Notes: generated by a model from the sequence alone, not told the origin. DNA of 64,000 nucleotides from Parabacteroides gordonii MS-1 = DSM 23371 (GCF_000969825.1 NZ_KQ033919.1:1836173-1900172); one strand, 5' to 3'; positions 27,827-37,438 are shown, numbered from the stretch's first letter. A program made the numbers and translations.

Positions 27827-29047
27827 ATGAAAGAATTTATCATATCAGAAGCGCTGACAGAAAAAGCGGTGCTCGTTGGTTTGATTACCCCCGAGCAAAA
27901 CGAACAGAAAGTAAAAGAATATCTGGACGAATTGGCATTCCTTGCCGATACGGCCGGAGCCGAAGCCGTGAAACAATTTTATCAGAGACTGGACTATCCG
28001 AACCCCGTTACATTCGTCGGAACCGGTAAGCTTCAGGAGATAAAAGAGTATGTGATCGAAAATGAAATCGGACTGGTTATCTTCGATGACGAACTCACCC
28101 CCAAGCAGCTCCGTAACATTGAGAAAGAACTTCAGGTGAAGATACTCGATCGTACCAGCCTGATCCTCGATATATTCGCCCATCGTGCACAGACCGCCAA
28201 CGCAAAGACGCAGGTGGAGCTGGCCCAATATAAATATATGTTGCCGCGACTGACCCGTCTGTGGACTCACCTGGAACGCCAGCGTGGTGGTGTCGGTATG
28301 CGTGGGCCGGGTGAAACGCAGCTCGAAACCGATAAACGTATCATCCTGGATAAAATAGCCAAGCTGAAACGCGACCTGGTAGAGATCGACAAACAGAAAA
28401 GTGTACAGCGGAAGAACCGCGGTAAAATGGTTCGTGTGGCATTGGTCGGATATACCAACGTCGGCAAGTCTACGCTGATGAACCAGTTGAGCAAGAGCGA
28501 AGTATTTGCCGAGAACAAGCTGTTTGCGACACTCGATACGACTGTCCGGAAAGTGATTGTCGAGAACCTGCCGTTCCTGTTGTCAGACACGGTCGGTTTC
28601 ATCCGCAAACTGCCTACCGAACTGGTGGAATCGTTTAAATCGACACTCGACGAGGTGCGCGAAGCCGACCTGCTTGTTCATGTGGTAGACATCTCCCACC
28701 CGACTTTTGAAGAACAGATCGAGGTGGTAAACAAAACATTGGCCGAGATCGACAAGAGCGAAAAGCCGATGATCATGGTATTCAACAAAGTCGATGCCTT
28801 CACCTTCGTTCCGAAAGACGAGGACGACCTCACTCCGCGGAAACGTGAAAATATCGACCTGGACGAACTGAAACGTACCTGGATGAATAAATTGCAGGAT
28901 AACTGTATCTTTATCTCCGCCAAGGAACGTACCAATATCGATGCTTTGAAAGCATTACTATACGAACGGGTTAAACAGATACATATCACCCGTTTTCCTT
29001 ACAACGACTTCCTCTTCCAGCAGTACGACGACGAAGAACAGGAGTAA
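27827..29047 (+). CDS. hflX: GTPase HflX
   Basis: 406 residues, cytoplasmic. An N-terminal HflX domain with GGVGMRGPGETQLETD is followed by a Ras-like GTPase domain: G1 GYTNVGKSTLMNQL, G3 DTVGFIRKLP, G4 NKVD. HflX binds the 50S subunit and splits stalled ribosomes under stress. The start MKEFIISEALTEKAVLVG fits the family. The -7 box lies so close to the start codon that the mRNA may be leaderless. The next gene (DUF4954) starts 28 nt after the stop and is probably co-transcribed. Confidence 0.96.
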   Translation: MKEFIISEALTEKAVLVGLITPEQNEQKVKEYLDELAFLADTAGAEAVKQFYQRLDYPNPVTFVGTGKLQEIKEYVIENEIGLVIFDDELTPKQLRNIEKELQVKILDRTSLILDIFAHRAQTANAKTQVELAQYKYMLPRLTRLWTHLERQRGGVGMRGPGETQLETDKRIILDKIAKLKRDLVEIDKQKSVQRKNRGKMVRVALVGYTNVGKSTLMNQLSKSEVFAENKLFATLDTTVRKVIVENLPFLLSDTVGFIRKLPTELVESFKSTLDEVREADLLVHVVDISHPTFEEQIEVVNKTLAEIDKSEKPMIMVFNKVDAFTFVPKDEDDLTPRKRENIDLDELKRTWMNKLQDNCIFISAKERTNIDALKALLYERVKQIHITRFPYNDFLFQQYDDEEQE

Positions 29048-29075
29048 GCCGGAAGAAATACAAACTAGTTGACCA

Positions 29076-31070
29076 ATGGATAAAATAAGAAACCTGCGGC
29101 CGGAAGAGATTGCGATCCTGCAATCTCAGGACTGCCGCGCAGAGAGCTGGGATCAGGTATTAGTCCCGCTTTCCTTCGATACGAAGTATCTCGTTAATGT
29201 TCGCTTTTCGGGAACGGTTATAATCGGTCTTTTCGAAAAGGAGTTTACGCTGCCCGGCGGAATAAAGAAGCATAGCGGGATCAGGAATGCTACTTTGCAT
29301 AATTGCTTCTTAGGCAATAATATCCTGATCGAGAACGTACATAATTATATTGCGAACTACCGCATTCACGATAATTGCTATATAGAGAATGTCAACATAA
29401 TGGTCGTGGAAGGGGAAACGACGTTCGGCAACAACGTACAGGTATCGGTCTTAAACGAAACCGGCGGTCGTGAAGTACCGATCTTCAACCGGCTTTCCGC
29501 CCCTTTGGCTTATGTGATCGCACTTTACCGCCACCGCCCGAAGCTGATCGGCAAGCTACAGGAAATGATTGCCGATTATACTAAAAAACTGACTTCCGAC
29601 TACGGGACAGTAGGTAAGGATGTAAAGATAATCAATGCCGGAACGATCCGCAATGTCGATCTAGGCCCATACACCACCATCGAAAACTGCACACGCCTGG
29701 AAAACGGAACGATAAACAGTAACGAAGAAGCTCCTGTATATATCGGCGACAGCGTGATCGCCCAGGACTTCATTATCTCTTCCGGAGCGGTTATTGCCGA
29801 TGCAGCAAAGATTATCCGCTGCTTTATCGGACAGGCCTGCCATGTGACGCATAATTTCTCGGCACACGACTCCCTGCTGTTCAGTAACTGTTCGTTCGAA
29901 AACGGGGAGGCTTGCGCAATCTTTGCCGGGCCGTTTACGGTATCCATGCACAAGAGCAGCCTGCTGATTGCCGGTATGTATTCGTTCCTGAACGCCGGCA
30001 GCGGTTCCAACCAGAGCAACCACATGTACAAACTCGGCCCGATCCATCAGGGTATTGTGGAAAGGGGCTCCAAGACAACCAGCGACTCTTATATCCTCTG
30101 GCCGGCACGTATCGGTGCTTTCTCGTTGATCATGGGACGGCATCACCATCACAGCGATACATCCGACATGCCTTTCTCCTACCTAATAGAACAGGATGAC
30201 GAAACTTATCTTGTTCCGGGCGTTAACCTGCGGAGCGTCGGAACGATCCGTGATGCCCAGAAATGGCCGAAACGCGACAAGCGTACCGACCCGAACAAAC
30301 AGGATATGATCAACTACAACCTGTTAAGCCCTTACACCATCCAGAAGATGATGAAGGCAGTCGACATCCTGAAGAACCTGCAAAGCCTTGTCGGTGAGAC
30401 TTCCGAGATCTATTACTACCAGAACACCCGTATTAAAGGCTCTTCCCTGCGGAATGCCCTGAAACTGTACGGGATGGCAATCAATAAATTTCTGGGTAAC
30501 TCATTGATCAAAAGACTGGAAGGCACCCGGTTCAAGAGCCTGGAAGAAGTACACAGTCAACTGATCCCGACAACCGAAGAGGGAGAAGGAGAATGGGTAG
30601 ACCTGGCCGGCCTGATCCTTCCCAAAGACCAACTGGATGGATTGATCGAGGATATTGAAAACCAGGAAACAACCTCGCTGGGTTTTATCGATTTGTTCTT
30701 CCACACCATGCACTATCTGTATTATGAGATGGAATGGACGTGGGCTTATAAGAAAATAGAAGAATACTACGGCATAAAACTTGACTCCATCACCGCTAAC
30801 GAGATCATACAACTGGTGGAGACATGGAAGTCTTCCGTAATCGAACTGGATGAGCTGCTGTACAAGGACGCGCAAAAGGAATTCTCGCTTACCTCAATGA
30901 CCGGCTTCGGCGTAGACGGTTCCAGAAAAGAGAAACAGGAAGACTTTGAAACCGTTCGCGGCGCATTCGAACAAAACCCATTCGTTACAGCCGTCAAAGA
31001 GCATATCGTGACGAAACGGGCGTTGGGAGACGAACTAATTGAAAGGATAAAAGGCATTCATTCCCGGTAA
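29076..31070 (+). CDS. DUF4954 family protein (left-handed beta-helix type)
   Basis: 664 residues, cytoplasmic. The N-terminal half shows hexapeptide-like repeats (for example HDNCYIENVNIMV, GDSVIAQDFIISSGAVIADA and KIIRCFIGQACHVTHNF) as in acyltransferases or sugar-nucleotide enzymes with beta-helices. A conserved middle has GRHHHHSDTSDMPFSYLIE, and the C-terminal half is helical. The family is widespread in Bacteroidetes and some other phyla, with no proven function. A link to sugar-nucleotide or envelope metabolism is a guess from the fold. Its last 13 bases overlap the 3' end of xerD on the other strand. Confidence 0.85.
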   Translation: MDKIRNLRPEEIAILQSQDCRAESWDQVLVPLSFDTKYLVNVRFSGTVIIGLFEKEFTLPGGIKKHSGIRNATLHNCFLGNNILIENVHNYIANYRIHDNCYIENVNIMVVEGETTFGNNVQVSVLNETGGREVPIFNRLSAPLAYVIALYRHRPKLIGKLQEMIADYTKKLTSDYGTVGKDVKIINAGTIRNVDLGPYTTIENCTRLENGTINSNEEAPVYIGDSVIAQDFIISSGAVIADAAKIIRCFIGQACHVTHNFSAHDSLLFSNCSFENGEACAIFAGPFTVSMHKSSLLIAGMYSFLNAGSGSNQSNHMYKLGPIHQGIVERGSKTTSDSYILWPARIGAFSLIMGRHHHHSDTSDMPFSYLIEQDDETYLVPGVNLRSVGTIRDAQKWPKRDKRTDPNKQDMINYNLLSPYTIQKMMKAVDILKNLQSLVGETSEIYYYQNTRIKGSSLRNALKLYGMAINKFLGNSLIKRLEGTRFKSLEEVHSQLIPTTEEGEGEWVDLAGLILPKDQLDGLIEDIENQETTSLGFIDLFFHTMHYLYYEMEWTWAYKKIEEYYGIKLDSITANEIIQLVETWKSSVIELDELLYKDAQKEFSLTSMTGFGVDGSRKEKQEDFETVRGAFEQNPFVTAVKEHIVTKRALGDELIERIKGIHSR

Positions 31071-31963
31071 CGGCTCCGGGGATGATGTTCCAGGATTTCT
31101 TTACGCAGGAATTCCCGGTCGATATGGGTATAGATCTCTGTCGTCGTGATCTTTTCGTGCCCGAGCATATCCTGAATGGCACGAAGGTTGGCACCGCCTT
31201 CCAGTAAATGGGTGGCAAAAGAATGGCGGAACGTATGCGGACTGACATTCTTTTTTATGCCGGCCATCTCCGCCTGCTGTTTGATCACATGAAACACCAT
31301 GATACGCGAAAGCCCTGTCCCCCGGCGGCTCAGGAAAAGAATATCTTCATACCCTTTCTTTACTGCAACCAGATTCCGATCCAACAGATAATTCTTTATC
31401 TCCCGAATAGCCGTATCGGAGATCGGGACAAGGCGTTGCTTGCTCCCTTTCCCTTCCACTTTGATAAAACCTTCATCGAAATAAACATCCGAATAACGCA
31501 GGGAAGTCAGCTCGGAAACACGCAATCCGCAACTGTACAACACTTCCAGCATCGCCCGGTTACGCTGGCCTTCCGGCAAGGACAGGTCGATAGAATCGAG
31601 TATGTCATTTATCTCGTTGACGGTCAGAACTTCGGGTAACTTCAATCCGATCTTGGGCGATTCTAACAATTCGGTAGGATCGACTGTTATATACTCGTCC
31701 AGCAACATGAAGCGGTAGAACGACTTAATACCCGAGATGATGCGAGCCTGCGAACGGGGATGTATGCCGATATCACGCAACTGGGCGACGAACTGCTGTA
31801 AATCCTGATAGGTTATGTCGGTGTAATCCTTTTCCTCCGATTCGATGAAACGGGTCAGTTTATCGAGGTCGGTCAGGTAAGCCTCTATCGAATTGGCAGA
31901 TAACGACTTCTCCAGCCGGAGCCAGGTCTTATATTTGCCGATTATATCTTTTCCTTGCTGCAT
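31058..31963 (-). CDS. xerD: Tyrosine recombinase XerD
   Basis: 301 residues, the usual size. N-terminal SAM-like domain (about 10-95) and catalytic domain with GLRVSELTSLR (first Arg), HTFRHSFATHLLEGG (HxxR) and LGHEKITTTEIYTH followed by the Tyr region. With XerC it resolves chromosome dimers at dif. The short gene-gap organisation (aroQ transcribed away) is ordinary. The reading frame is complete. A role as a phase-variation integrase is less likely because the full Xer architecture and core-gene neighbours are typical of XerD. Confidence 0.94.
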   Translation of the reverse strand: MQQGKDIIGKYKTWLRLEKSLSANSIEAYLTDLDKLTRFIESEEKDYTDITYQDLQQFVAQLRDIGIHPRSQARIISGIKSFYRFMLLDEYITVDPTELLESPKIGLKLPEVLTVNEINDILDSIDLSLPEGQRNRAMLEVLYSCGLRVSELTSLRYSDVYFDEGFIKVEGKGSKQRLVPISDTAIREIKNYLLDRNLVAVKKGYEDILFLSRRGTGLSRIMVFHVIKQQAEMAGIKKNVSPHTFRHSFATHLLEGGANLRAIQDMLGHEKITTTEIYTHIDREFLRKEILEHHPRSRYRE

Positions 31964-32001
31964 TGTAGACAGGTAATTATGTATGTGTCAAATAAAATCA
32001 C

Positions 32002-32009
32002 TACCTTTG
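32002..32009 (+). promoter_or_regulatory. -7 promoter box of aroQ
   Basis: TACCTTTG matches TAnnTTTG, about 54 nt before the aroQ start. No clear -33 box. Confidence 0.5.
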
Positions 32010-32063
32010 CCGGATATTTTCAGCCCGTACAAGGTGGTACAAAGGTAATAAAGTTACAGCAAA

Positions 32064-32480
32064 ATGAAGAAGATTCAGATTATTAACGGTCCTAATCTTA
32101 ACCTGTTGGGCAAACGAGAGCCGACAGTGTATGGTAGTGCTTCATTCGAAAGTTATCTGGACGAACTACGCGCCCGATATCCTCAGTGCGAAATAGCGTA
32201 CTATCAAAGTAATATTGAAGGTGAAATGATAAACAAAATTCACGAAGTGGGTTTCGACTATGATGGTATTATAATGAATGCGGGAGCATATACACATACA
32301 TCCATCGCATTACATGACGCCATAAAAGCTGTAAATACGCCGGTAGTAGAAGTACATATTTCAAATGTACATGCACGCGAATCATTCCGCCATGTCTCTA
32401 TGATATCCGCTGCCTGCAAAGGAGTGATCCTCGGGTTCGGTCTGGATTCATACCGGTTGGCGCTTGAAGCGCTTATCTAG
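32064..32480 (+). CDS. aroQ: 3-dehydroquinate dehydratase, type II
   Basis: 138 residues, cytoplasmic. Motifs NGPNLNLLGKREPTVYG (active-site Tyr), NAGAYTHTSIALHDAI and EVHISNVHARESFRHVS (His/Arg lid) identify the type II dodecameric enzyme of the shikimate pathway, which turns 3-dehydroquinate into 3-dehydroshikimate. The gene is followed after 55 nt by pyruvate kinase on the same strand, so co-transcription is likely. Confidence 0.96.
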   Translation: MKKIQIINGPNLNLLGKREPTVYGSASFESYLDELRARYPQCEIAYYQSNIEGEMINKIHEVGFDYDGIIMNAGAYTHTSIALHDAIKAVNTPVVEVHISNVHARESFRHVSMISAACKGVILGFGLDSYRLALEALI

Positions 32481-32535
32481 TTGACTGTTGTCGACTCTTA
32501 CAAGGAATAATAGGTTATAATATTTATAAGGTTAT

Positions 32536-33987
32536 ATGTTAAAGCATACTAAGATTGTTGCTACGATTTCTGATCAGCGTTGTGATGTTGAATTCATCCG
32601 TTCGCTGTATAATGCAGGAATGAATGTTGTGCGCCTGAATACGGCTCACATGATGGAAGAAGGTTTGAACCGTGTCGTAACAAATGCCCGTGCCGTATCC
32701 GACCGCATCGGTATCCTGATGGACACAAAAGGCCCTGAAGTTCGTACTACGATATGCCAGGAACCGATCCCGTTTACAACTGGTGAACGTGTAAAGATCA
32801 TAGGTGATCCGAACGGTGAAACTACGCATGATTGTATTTATGTATCATACAAGAATTTTGTCGGCGACCTCATCGTCGGAAGCGATGTCCTAATCGACGA
32901 TGGCGACCTGGAACTGAAAGTGATCGAAAAACATGACGATCACCTGGTTTGCGAAGTCCAAAACGATGCCGTACTCGGTAGCCGCAAGAGCGTGAACGTT
33001 CCGGGTGTACGTATCAACCTGCCTTCACTGACAGAAAAAGACCGTAAAAACATTCTTTGGGCTATCGAAAACGACCTTGATTTCATCGCCCACTCTTTTG
33101 TAAGAAACAAACAGGATGTATTGGATATCCAACAGATCCTCGACGAACATAAAAGCCCGATCAAAATCATCTCCAAGATCGAGAACCAGGAAGGGGTCGA
33201 CAATATCGACGAAATCCTGGAAGTGACTTACGGTATCATGATCGCCCGCGGTGACCTGGGTATCGAGGTTCCGGCAGAAAAGATCCCGGGCATCCAGCGT
33301 GTATTGATCCGCAAATGCGTGGAAATGAAGAAGCCGGTAATTGTGGCTACCCAGATGCTCCACTCCATGATCAAGAACCCGCGTCCTACCCGTGCGGAAG
33401 TGACCGACATCGCCAATGCTATCTATTATCGTACGGATGCGTTGATGCTGAGCGGGGAAACGGCTTATGGTAAATATCCGCTGGAAGCAGTCCAGACAAT
33501 GACGAAGGTTGCCCGCGAAGCTGAAAAGACCAAGCTGGCCGCAAACGATATCCGCGTTCCTATCGAAGGGAACGACCTGGATGTTACTTCATTCCTGGCA
33601 AAACAGGCGGTGAAATCATCCAACAAACTGCACGTAAAAGCGATTATCACAGACAGCCATACCGGACGTACAGCACGCTATCTGGCTGCATTCCGCGGTA
33701 CATCCACTGTATTTGCGATCTGTTATAACCAGCGTGTAACCCGCATGCTTTCTTTGTCATACGGTGTATGGGCTGTTTATCAACCCTGGGACGACAGCCG
33801 CCGCGGTTATTTCTTCAGTGCGCTGAACGAACTGATCAAAAGCGGACGTATCACACGCAACGACATGGTAGCTTATCTGAGCGGTAGCTTCGGCGAAGGT
33901 GGCGGAACGACATTCCTTGAAATCAACAACGTAGGTAAAGTGTTGGATTCAGGAAGCAACTATTCCCTGCCGACTTTTAAAGAATAA
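32536..33987 (+). CDS. pyk: Pyruvate kinase
   Basis: 483 residues, cytoplasmic, usual length. Key motifs: MDTKGPEVRT (substrate site), ISKIENQEGVDNIDEIL (catalytic Lys region), IARGDLGIEVPAEKIP, and ATQMLHSMIKNPRPTRAEV. It makes pyruvate and ATP from phosphoenolpyruvate and ADP. A large hairpin lies in the intergenic region behind it (34001-34080). Confidence 0.97.
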   Translation: MLKHTKIVATISDQRCDVEFIRSLYNAGMNVVRLNTAHMMEEGLNRVVTNARAVSDRIGILMDTKGPEVRTTICQEPIPFTTGERVKIIGDPNGETTHDCIYVSYKNFVGDLIVGSDVLIDDGDLELKVIEKHDDHLVCEVQNDAVLGSRKSVNVPGVRINLPSLTEKDRKNILWAIENDLDFIAHSFVRNKQDVLDIQQILDEHKSPIKIISKIENQEGVDNIDEILEVTYGIMIARGDLGIEVPAEKIPGIQRVLIRKCVEMKKPVIVATQMLHSMIKNPRPTRAEVTDIANAIYYRTDALMLSGETAYGKYPLEAVQTMTKVAREAEKTKLAANDIRVPIEGNDLDVTSFLAKQAVKSSNKLHVKAIITDSHTGRTARYLAAFRGTSTVFAICYNQRVTRMLSLSYGVWAVYQPWDDSRRGYFFSALNELIKSGRITRNDMVAYLSGSFGEGGGTTFLEINNVGKVLDSGSNYSLPTFKE

Positions 33988-34000
33988 TCCGATAAAGATA

Positions 34001-34089
34001 AAAGAAGGTGTTATAAAAGTCGAAGTGCGGTGACGGATCAAGTCTGTCATGGTAAAAAGACTATTTGTAACATCTTCTTTGTATATTTG
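34001..34089 (+). promoter_or_regulatory. Hairpin after pyk plus -7 promoter box for the next operon
   Basis: A long imperfect stem pairs about 34001-34021 with 34059-34080 (AAAGAAGGTG with its near complement), probably ending the pyk transcript. TATATTTG at 34082-34089 is a -7 box for the O-methyltransferase, rbfA and permease genes; the start codon is 24 nt later. Confidence 0.5.
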
Positions 34090-34112
34090 ACCCGTAAACA
34101 TCTTTATTTATA

Positions 34113-34739
34113 ATGACATTAGACGAATACATTCTCTCCCACAGTGACGAAGAAGGCGAGTTGTTATCCTCCTTAAACCGGGATGCCAACGTAAACCTCC
34201 TGCGTCCGCGTATGCTGTCCGGCCATTTGCAGGGAAGGATACTGAAAATGTTTTGTCGTATGCTACGCCCCCGGCGTGTATTGGAAATCGGTACTTATAC
34301 CGCTTACGCCACTCTTTGCATGGCCGAAGGAACTGAAGAAGATGCACTGATCCATACCCTTGAGATAAACGATGAAATGGAAGATTTCATCATGAAGTAT
34401 CTTTCCCGTTCTCCTTATAAAGATAAAATAATGCTGCATTTCGGTGACGCGATGGAAATCATCCCGCAGCTCGATGAAACGTTCGACCTGGTGTTTATCG
34501 ATGCAGACAAACGACTATATTCAGAATACTTCGATCTGGTATTTCCGAAAGTCCGTCCCGGCGGCCTGATCCTGGCCGACAACACGCTTTGGGACGGTAA
34601 AGTATTGGAAAAACCTCACCCGGCAGATAAACAAACCATCGGTATTCTTAGTTTTAATGATAAAATAAAAGCAGACCCACGGGTGGAGAAAGTGATCCTT
34701 CCGCTTCGCGACGGCCTGACAATGATTTGGAAAAAGTAA
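34113..34739 (+). CDS. Class I SAM-dependent O-methyltransferase (COMT-like)
   Basis: 208 residues, cytoplasmic. AdoMet motif VLEIGTYTAYATLCMAEG, then DLVFIDADKRLYSEYF and GGLILADNTLWDGKV are typical of the bacterial catechol-type O-methyltransferase family. These methylate small hydroxylated compounds; the natural substrate is unknown. It is first in a probable operon with rbfA (12 nt gap) and a LolC/E-like permease. Confidence 0.92.
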   Translation: MTLDEYILSHSDEEGELLSSLNRDANVNLLRPRMLSGHLQGRILKMFCRMLRPRRVLEIGTYTAYATLCMAEGTEEDALIHTLEINDEMEDFIMKYLSRSPYKDKIMLHFGDAMEIIPQLDETFDLVFIDADKRLYSEYFDLVFPKVRPGGLILADNTLWDGKVLEKPHPADKQTIGILSFNDKIKADPRVEKVILPLRDGLTMIWKK

Positions 34740-34751
34740 AATTACAACGAT

Positions 34752-35087
34752 ATGGAAAGTACAAGACTGAATAAGATTGGTCGTCTGATCCAGAAAGAAT
34801 TAGGCGACATTTTCCAGAAACAGACCCAGGGAATGCCTGGCATTCTGATTTCTGTAAGTGCAGTGCGCGTTAGCCCCGACCTGGGTGTAGCCAAAGCATA
34901 CCTGAGCATCTTCCCTTCCGAAAAAGGCGAAGAGCTGCTGGAATCGATCCGCGCCAATACCAAAGCGATCCGCTTTGATCTGGGCAAACGCATCGGTAAG
35001 CAGGTACGTATCATTCCCGAACTGAGCTTCTTCATCGACGACTCGCTGGATTATATTGAAAACATAGATAAACTGCTTCAAAAATAA
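34752..35087 (+). CDS. rbfA: Ribosome-binding factor A
   Basis: 111 residues. A KH-like fold with ESTRLNKIGRLIQKELGDIF, then ISVSAVRVSPDLGVAKAYLSIFPS and IIPELSFFIDDSLDYIENI fits RbfA, a late 30S maturation factor that acts on 16S rRNA helix 1. It ends at the TAA at 35085-35087, which is in the same frame as the downstream permease gene. Confidence 0.94.
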   Translation: MESTRLNKIGRLIQKELGDIFQKQTQGMPGILISVSAVRVSPDLGVAKAYLSIFPSEKGEELLESIRANTKAIRFDLGKRIGKQVRIIPELSFFIDDSLDYIENIDKLLQK

Positions 35088-35099
35088 GACATCCGAACT

Positions 35100-36323
35100 T
35101 TGAATCTCCCGTTCTATATAGCCCGGCGGTACCTCTTTTCGAAGAAATCCCACAATGCGATCAATATCATATCGATGATATGTGTTTGCGGGGTGGTGGT
35201 CGCTACCATTGCATTGGTTTGCGCCCTGTCGGTCTATAACGGGTTCAATGATCTGGTTGCAGGTATGTTCAGCAGTTTCGATCCGGAACTGAAGATCACG
35301 CCCCGGACAGGAAAAGTATTCGATCCGACAACCTCCGATATGCAGAAAATAAGGGAGTTGCCGGATATTGCTTTTTTCAGTGAGACATTGCAGGACAATG
35401 CCCTGATCCGCTACCACGACCGTCAGGATGTAGCTGTCGTAAAAGGGGTGGATGATGCTTACCAGCATCTTACCATGATGGATAGCGCGTTGATAGACGG
35501 AAATTTCACACTACAAGACGAAGTGGCAGACTACGCCTTGCTGGGAGTTGGCCTGTCGTCAAAGTTGGGAGCACGGCCGGGCTTCGCCTCTCCTCTGGAA
35601 CTTTATGTGCCTAAACGGGATGTGAAGGTCAACTTATCAAATCCTTCTTCTTCGTTCAACTGGAAATATGCCTATACCGGCGGAGTTTTCATGATCAATC
35701 AACAGGTTTACGATGAAGGCTATATGATTGTACCTCTCTCGCTGGCCCGCGAGCTGTTCCATTATGACAAAGAAGTCAGCGCCATAGAATTGAAGCTGAC
35801 AGATAAAGCAGATCTTTCTTCCGTAAAAAAGCAAATAAAAAGCATTTTAGGGGATGAGTTCATTATCCGGGATCGCTTCGAACAACAAGAGGCCTCGTTC
35901 AAAATGATGCAGATAGAGAAATGGATGACTTTCCTGATCCTCTGCTTTATCCTGGCAATCGCTTTATTTAATGTAGTAGGCTCGCTGTCGATGCTGATGA
36001 TCGAGAAGCAGGATGATGTACGCACACTCCGCAACATGGGAGCAAGCGACAGCCTGATCCGCCGTATATTCTTGTTTGAGGGTTGGATGATCTCCGGCTT
36101 CGGAGCGTTGATAGGGATTGTGATCGGCCTGGTTCTTTGCCTGCTGCAACAATCGTTCGGCCTGATCAAACTGGGACAGACGGCCGGTGCCTTTATTATC
36201 GATGCTTATCCCGTACGTGTTATCTTTACGGATATCCTGGTAGCGTTTGTAACGGTAGCGGCCATTGGATTTATGGCCGCCTGGTATCCCGTTCATTATC
36301 TGGGGAAGAAATGGTTTAATTAA
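35100..36323 (+). CDS. ABC transporter permease, LolC/LolE-FtsX type
   Basis: 407 residues. The first TM (about 20-42) follows the start LPFYIARRYLFSKKSHNAIN; the typical FtsX-like C-terminal region with TMs at about 280-300, 325-350 and 370-395 is seen (ALFNVVGSLSMLMIEKQDD, LRNMGASDSLIRRIFLFEG). It most likely belongs to lipoprotein export from the inner membrane (LolCDE). The only plausible start is TTG at 35100; the frame upstream is closed by the rbfA stop and there is no ATG between. Its 3' end overlaps manC by 8 bases. Confidence 0.9.
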   Translation: MNLPFYIARRYLFSKKSHNAINIISMICVCGVVVATIALVCALSVYNGFNDLVAGMFSSFDPELKITPRTGKVFDPTTSDMQKIRELPDIAFFSETLQDNALIRYHDRQDVAVVKGVDDAYQHLTMMDSALIDGNFTLQDEVADYALLGVGLSSKLGARPGFASPLELYVPKRDVKVNLSNPSSSFNWKYAYTGGVFMINQQVYDEGYMIVPLSLARELFHYDKEVSAIELKLTDKADLSSVKKQIKSILGDEFIIRDRFEQQEASFKMMQIEKWMTFLILCFILAIALFNVVGSLSMLMIEKQDDVRTLRNMGASDSLIRRIFLFEGWMISGFGALIGIVIGLVLCLLQQSFGLIKLGQTAGAFIIDAYPVRVIFTDILVAFVTVAAIGFMAAWYPVHYLGKKWFN

Positions 36324-37398
36324 ATTCCGCCCCGTGTTTTATTTGCGCATCGGCAACAAACTGTTTGATGCGTTGTTCATCGTCTTTCTTGCAAATGAGG
36401 AGTACATTTCCTGATTCAGCCACGATACAATCATCCAGTCCCTGTACAACAGTCAACCTTTTAGGGTTTCCTACTGCGATCACATTGCCCGAACTTTCAT
36501 ACAGCAGCGCATTACTGTTCTTCAATACGGCATTGTTGTTCTCGTCTTTCGGAGCCAGTTCGAACAACGACCCCCAGGTTCCCAGATCGGCCCAACCGAA
36601 GTCGGCACACAACATATATACATTATCCGCTTTCTCCATAATACCGTAGTCGATAGATATCTTCAGGCAATAAGGGAAGTTCTCACGGATAAAGTCACGT
36701 TCATGTTCCGTATTGAATTTATCTTTACCCAGATCGAAACGTACAGCGATATCCGGTAGGTATTTGCTGAATGCATCTAGAATAGCATCTACATTCCACA
36801 GGAACAATCCGGAGTTCCAGAAAAATTCGCCACTTTCATAAAAGACCTTTGCCAACTCCAGGTTCGGTTTTTCCGTAAACGTCTTTACTTTGGTAAATTC
36901 TCCCAGCATAGAGTCGCTGCTCTGGATATAACCATAACCGGTTTCCGGACGACTGGGCTTGATACCCAATGTAACCAGTGCCTTATTCTCCTTAACAAAA
37001 TCCAACCCGCGCTGAACATCATTCAAGAACACATCTTCTTTTAGGATCAGATGGTCGGAAGGTGCTACAACGATATTGGCATTCGGATTACATGCTTTGA
37101 TGTGATATGCTGCGTATGCGATACAGGGTGCCGTATTTCTACGTGCAGGTTCCAGAAGGATCTGGTCTTCTTTTAACTCAGGTAGTTGCTCTTGGATCAG
37201 ATCGGCGTAAGCTTCATTTGTTACAATAAAAATATTCTCTGTTGGAATGATCTTGGAAAAGCGGTCGAAAGTCATCTGCAACAAAGAACGTCCGGTTCCG
37301 AAGAAATCCAGGAATTGCTTAGGATAACTTTCTCTGCTAAAAGGCCAGAAGCGACTGCCAATCCCTCCTCCCATGATAACGCAATAATTATCTTTCAT
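36316..37398 (-). CDS. manC: Mannose-1-phosphate guanylyltransferase
   Basis: 360 residues, one-domain type without the fused isomerase. Motifs GGGIGSRFWPFSRESYPKQF (pyrophosphorylase signature), RRNTAPCIAYAAYHI and KTFTEKPNLE. It makes GDP-mannose from mannose-1-phosphate and GTP for GDP-fucose, capsule and glycoprotein synthesis. A TAACTTTG -7 box lies at 37431-37438. Confidence 0.95.
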   Translation of the reverse strand: MKDNYCVIMGGGIGSRFWPFSRESYPKQFLDFFGTGRSLLQMTFDRFSKIIPTENIFIVTNEAYADLIQEQLPELKEDQILLEPARRNTAPCIAYAAYHIKACNPNANIVVAPSDHLILKEDVFLNDVQRGLDFVKENKALVTLGIKPSRPETGYGYIQSSDSMLGEFTKVKTFTEKPNLELAKVFYESGEFFWNSGLFLWNVDAILDAFSKYLPDIAVRFDLGKDKFNTEHERDFIRENFPYCLKISIDYGIMEKADNVYMLCADFGWADLGTWGSLFELAPKDENNNAVLKNSNALLYESSGNVIAVGNPKRLTVVQGLDDCIVAESGNVLLICKKDDEQRIKQFVADAQIKHGAEFN

Positions 37399-37430
37399 GA
37401 TACACAGGTTGTTTTTATATTATACTCTTA

Positions 37431-37438
37431 CAAAGTTA
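37431..37438 (-). promoter_or_regulatory. -7 promoter box of manC
   Basis: TAACTTTG on the minus strand, 32 nt before the manC ATG. No clear -33 box. Confidence 0.5.
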
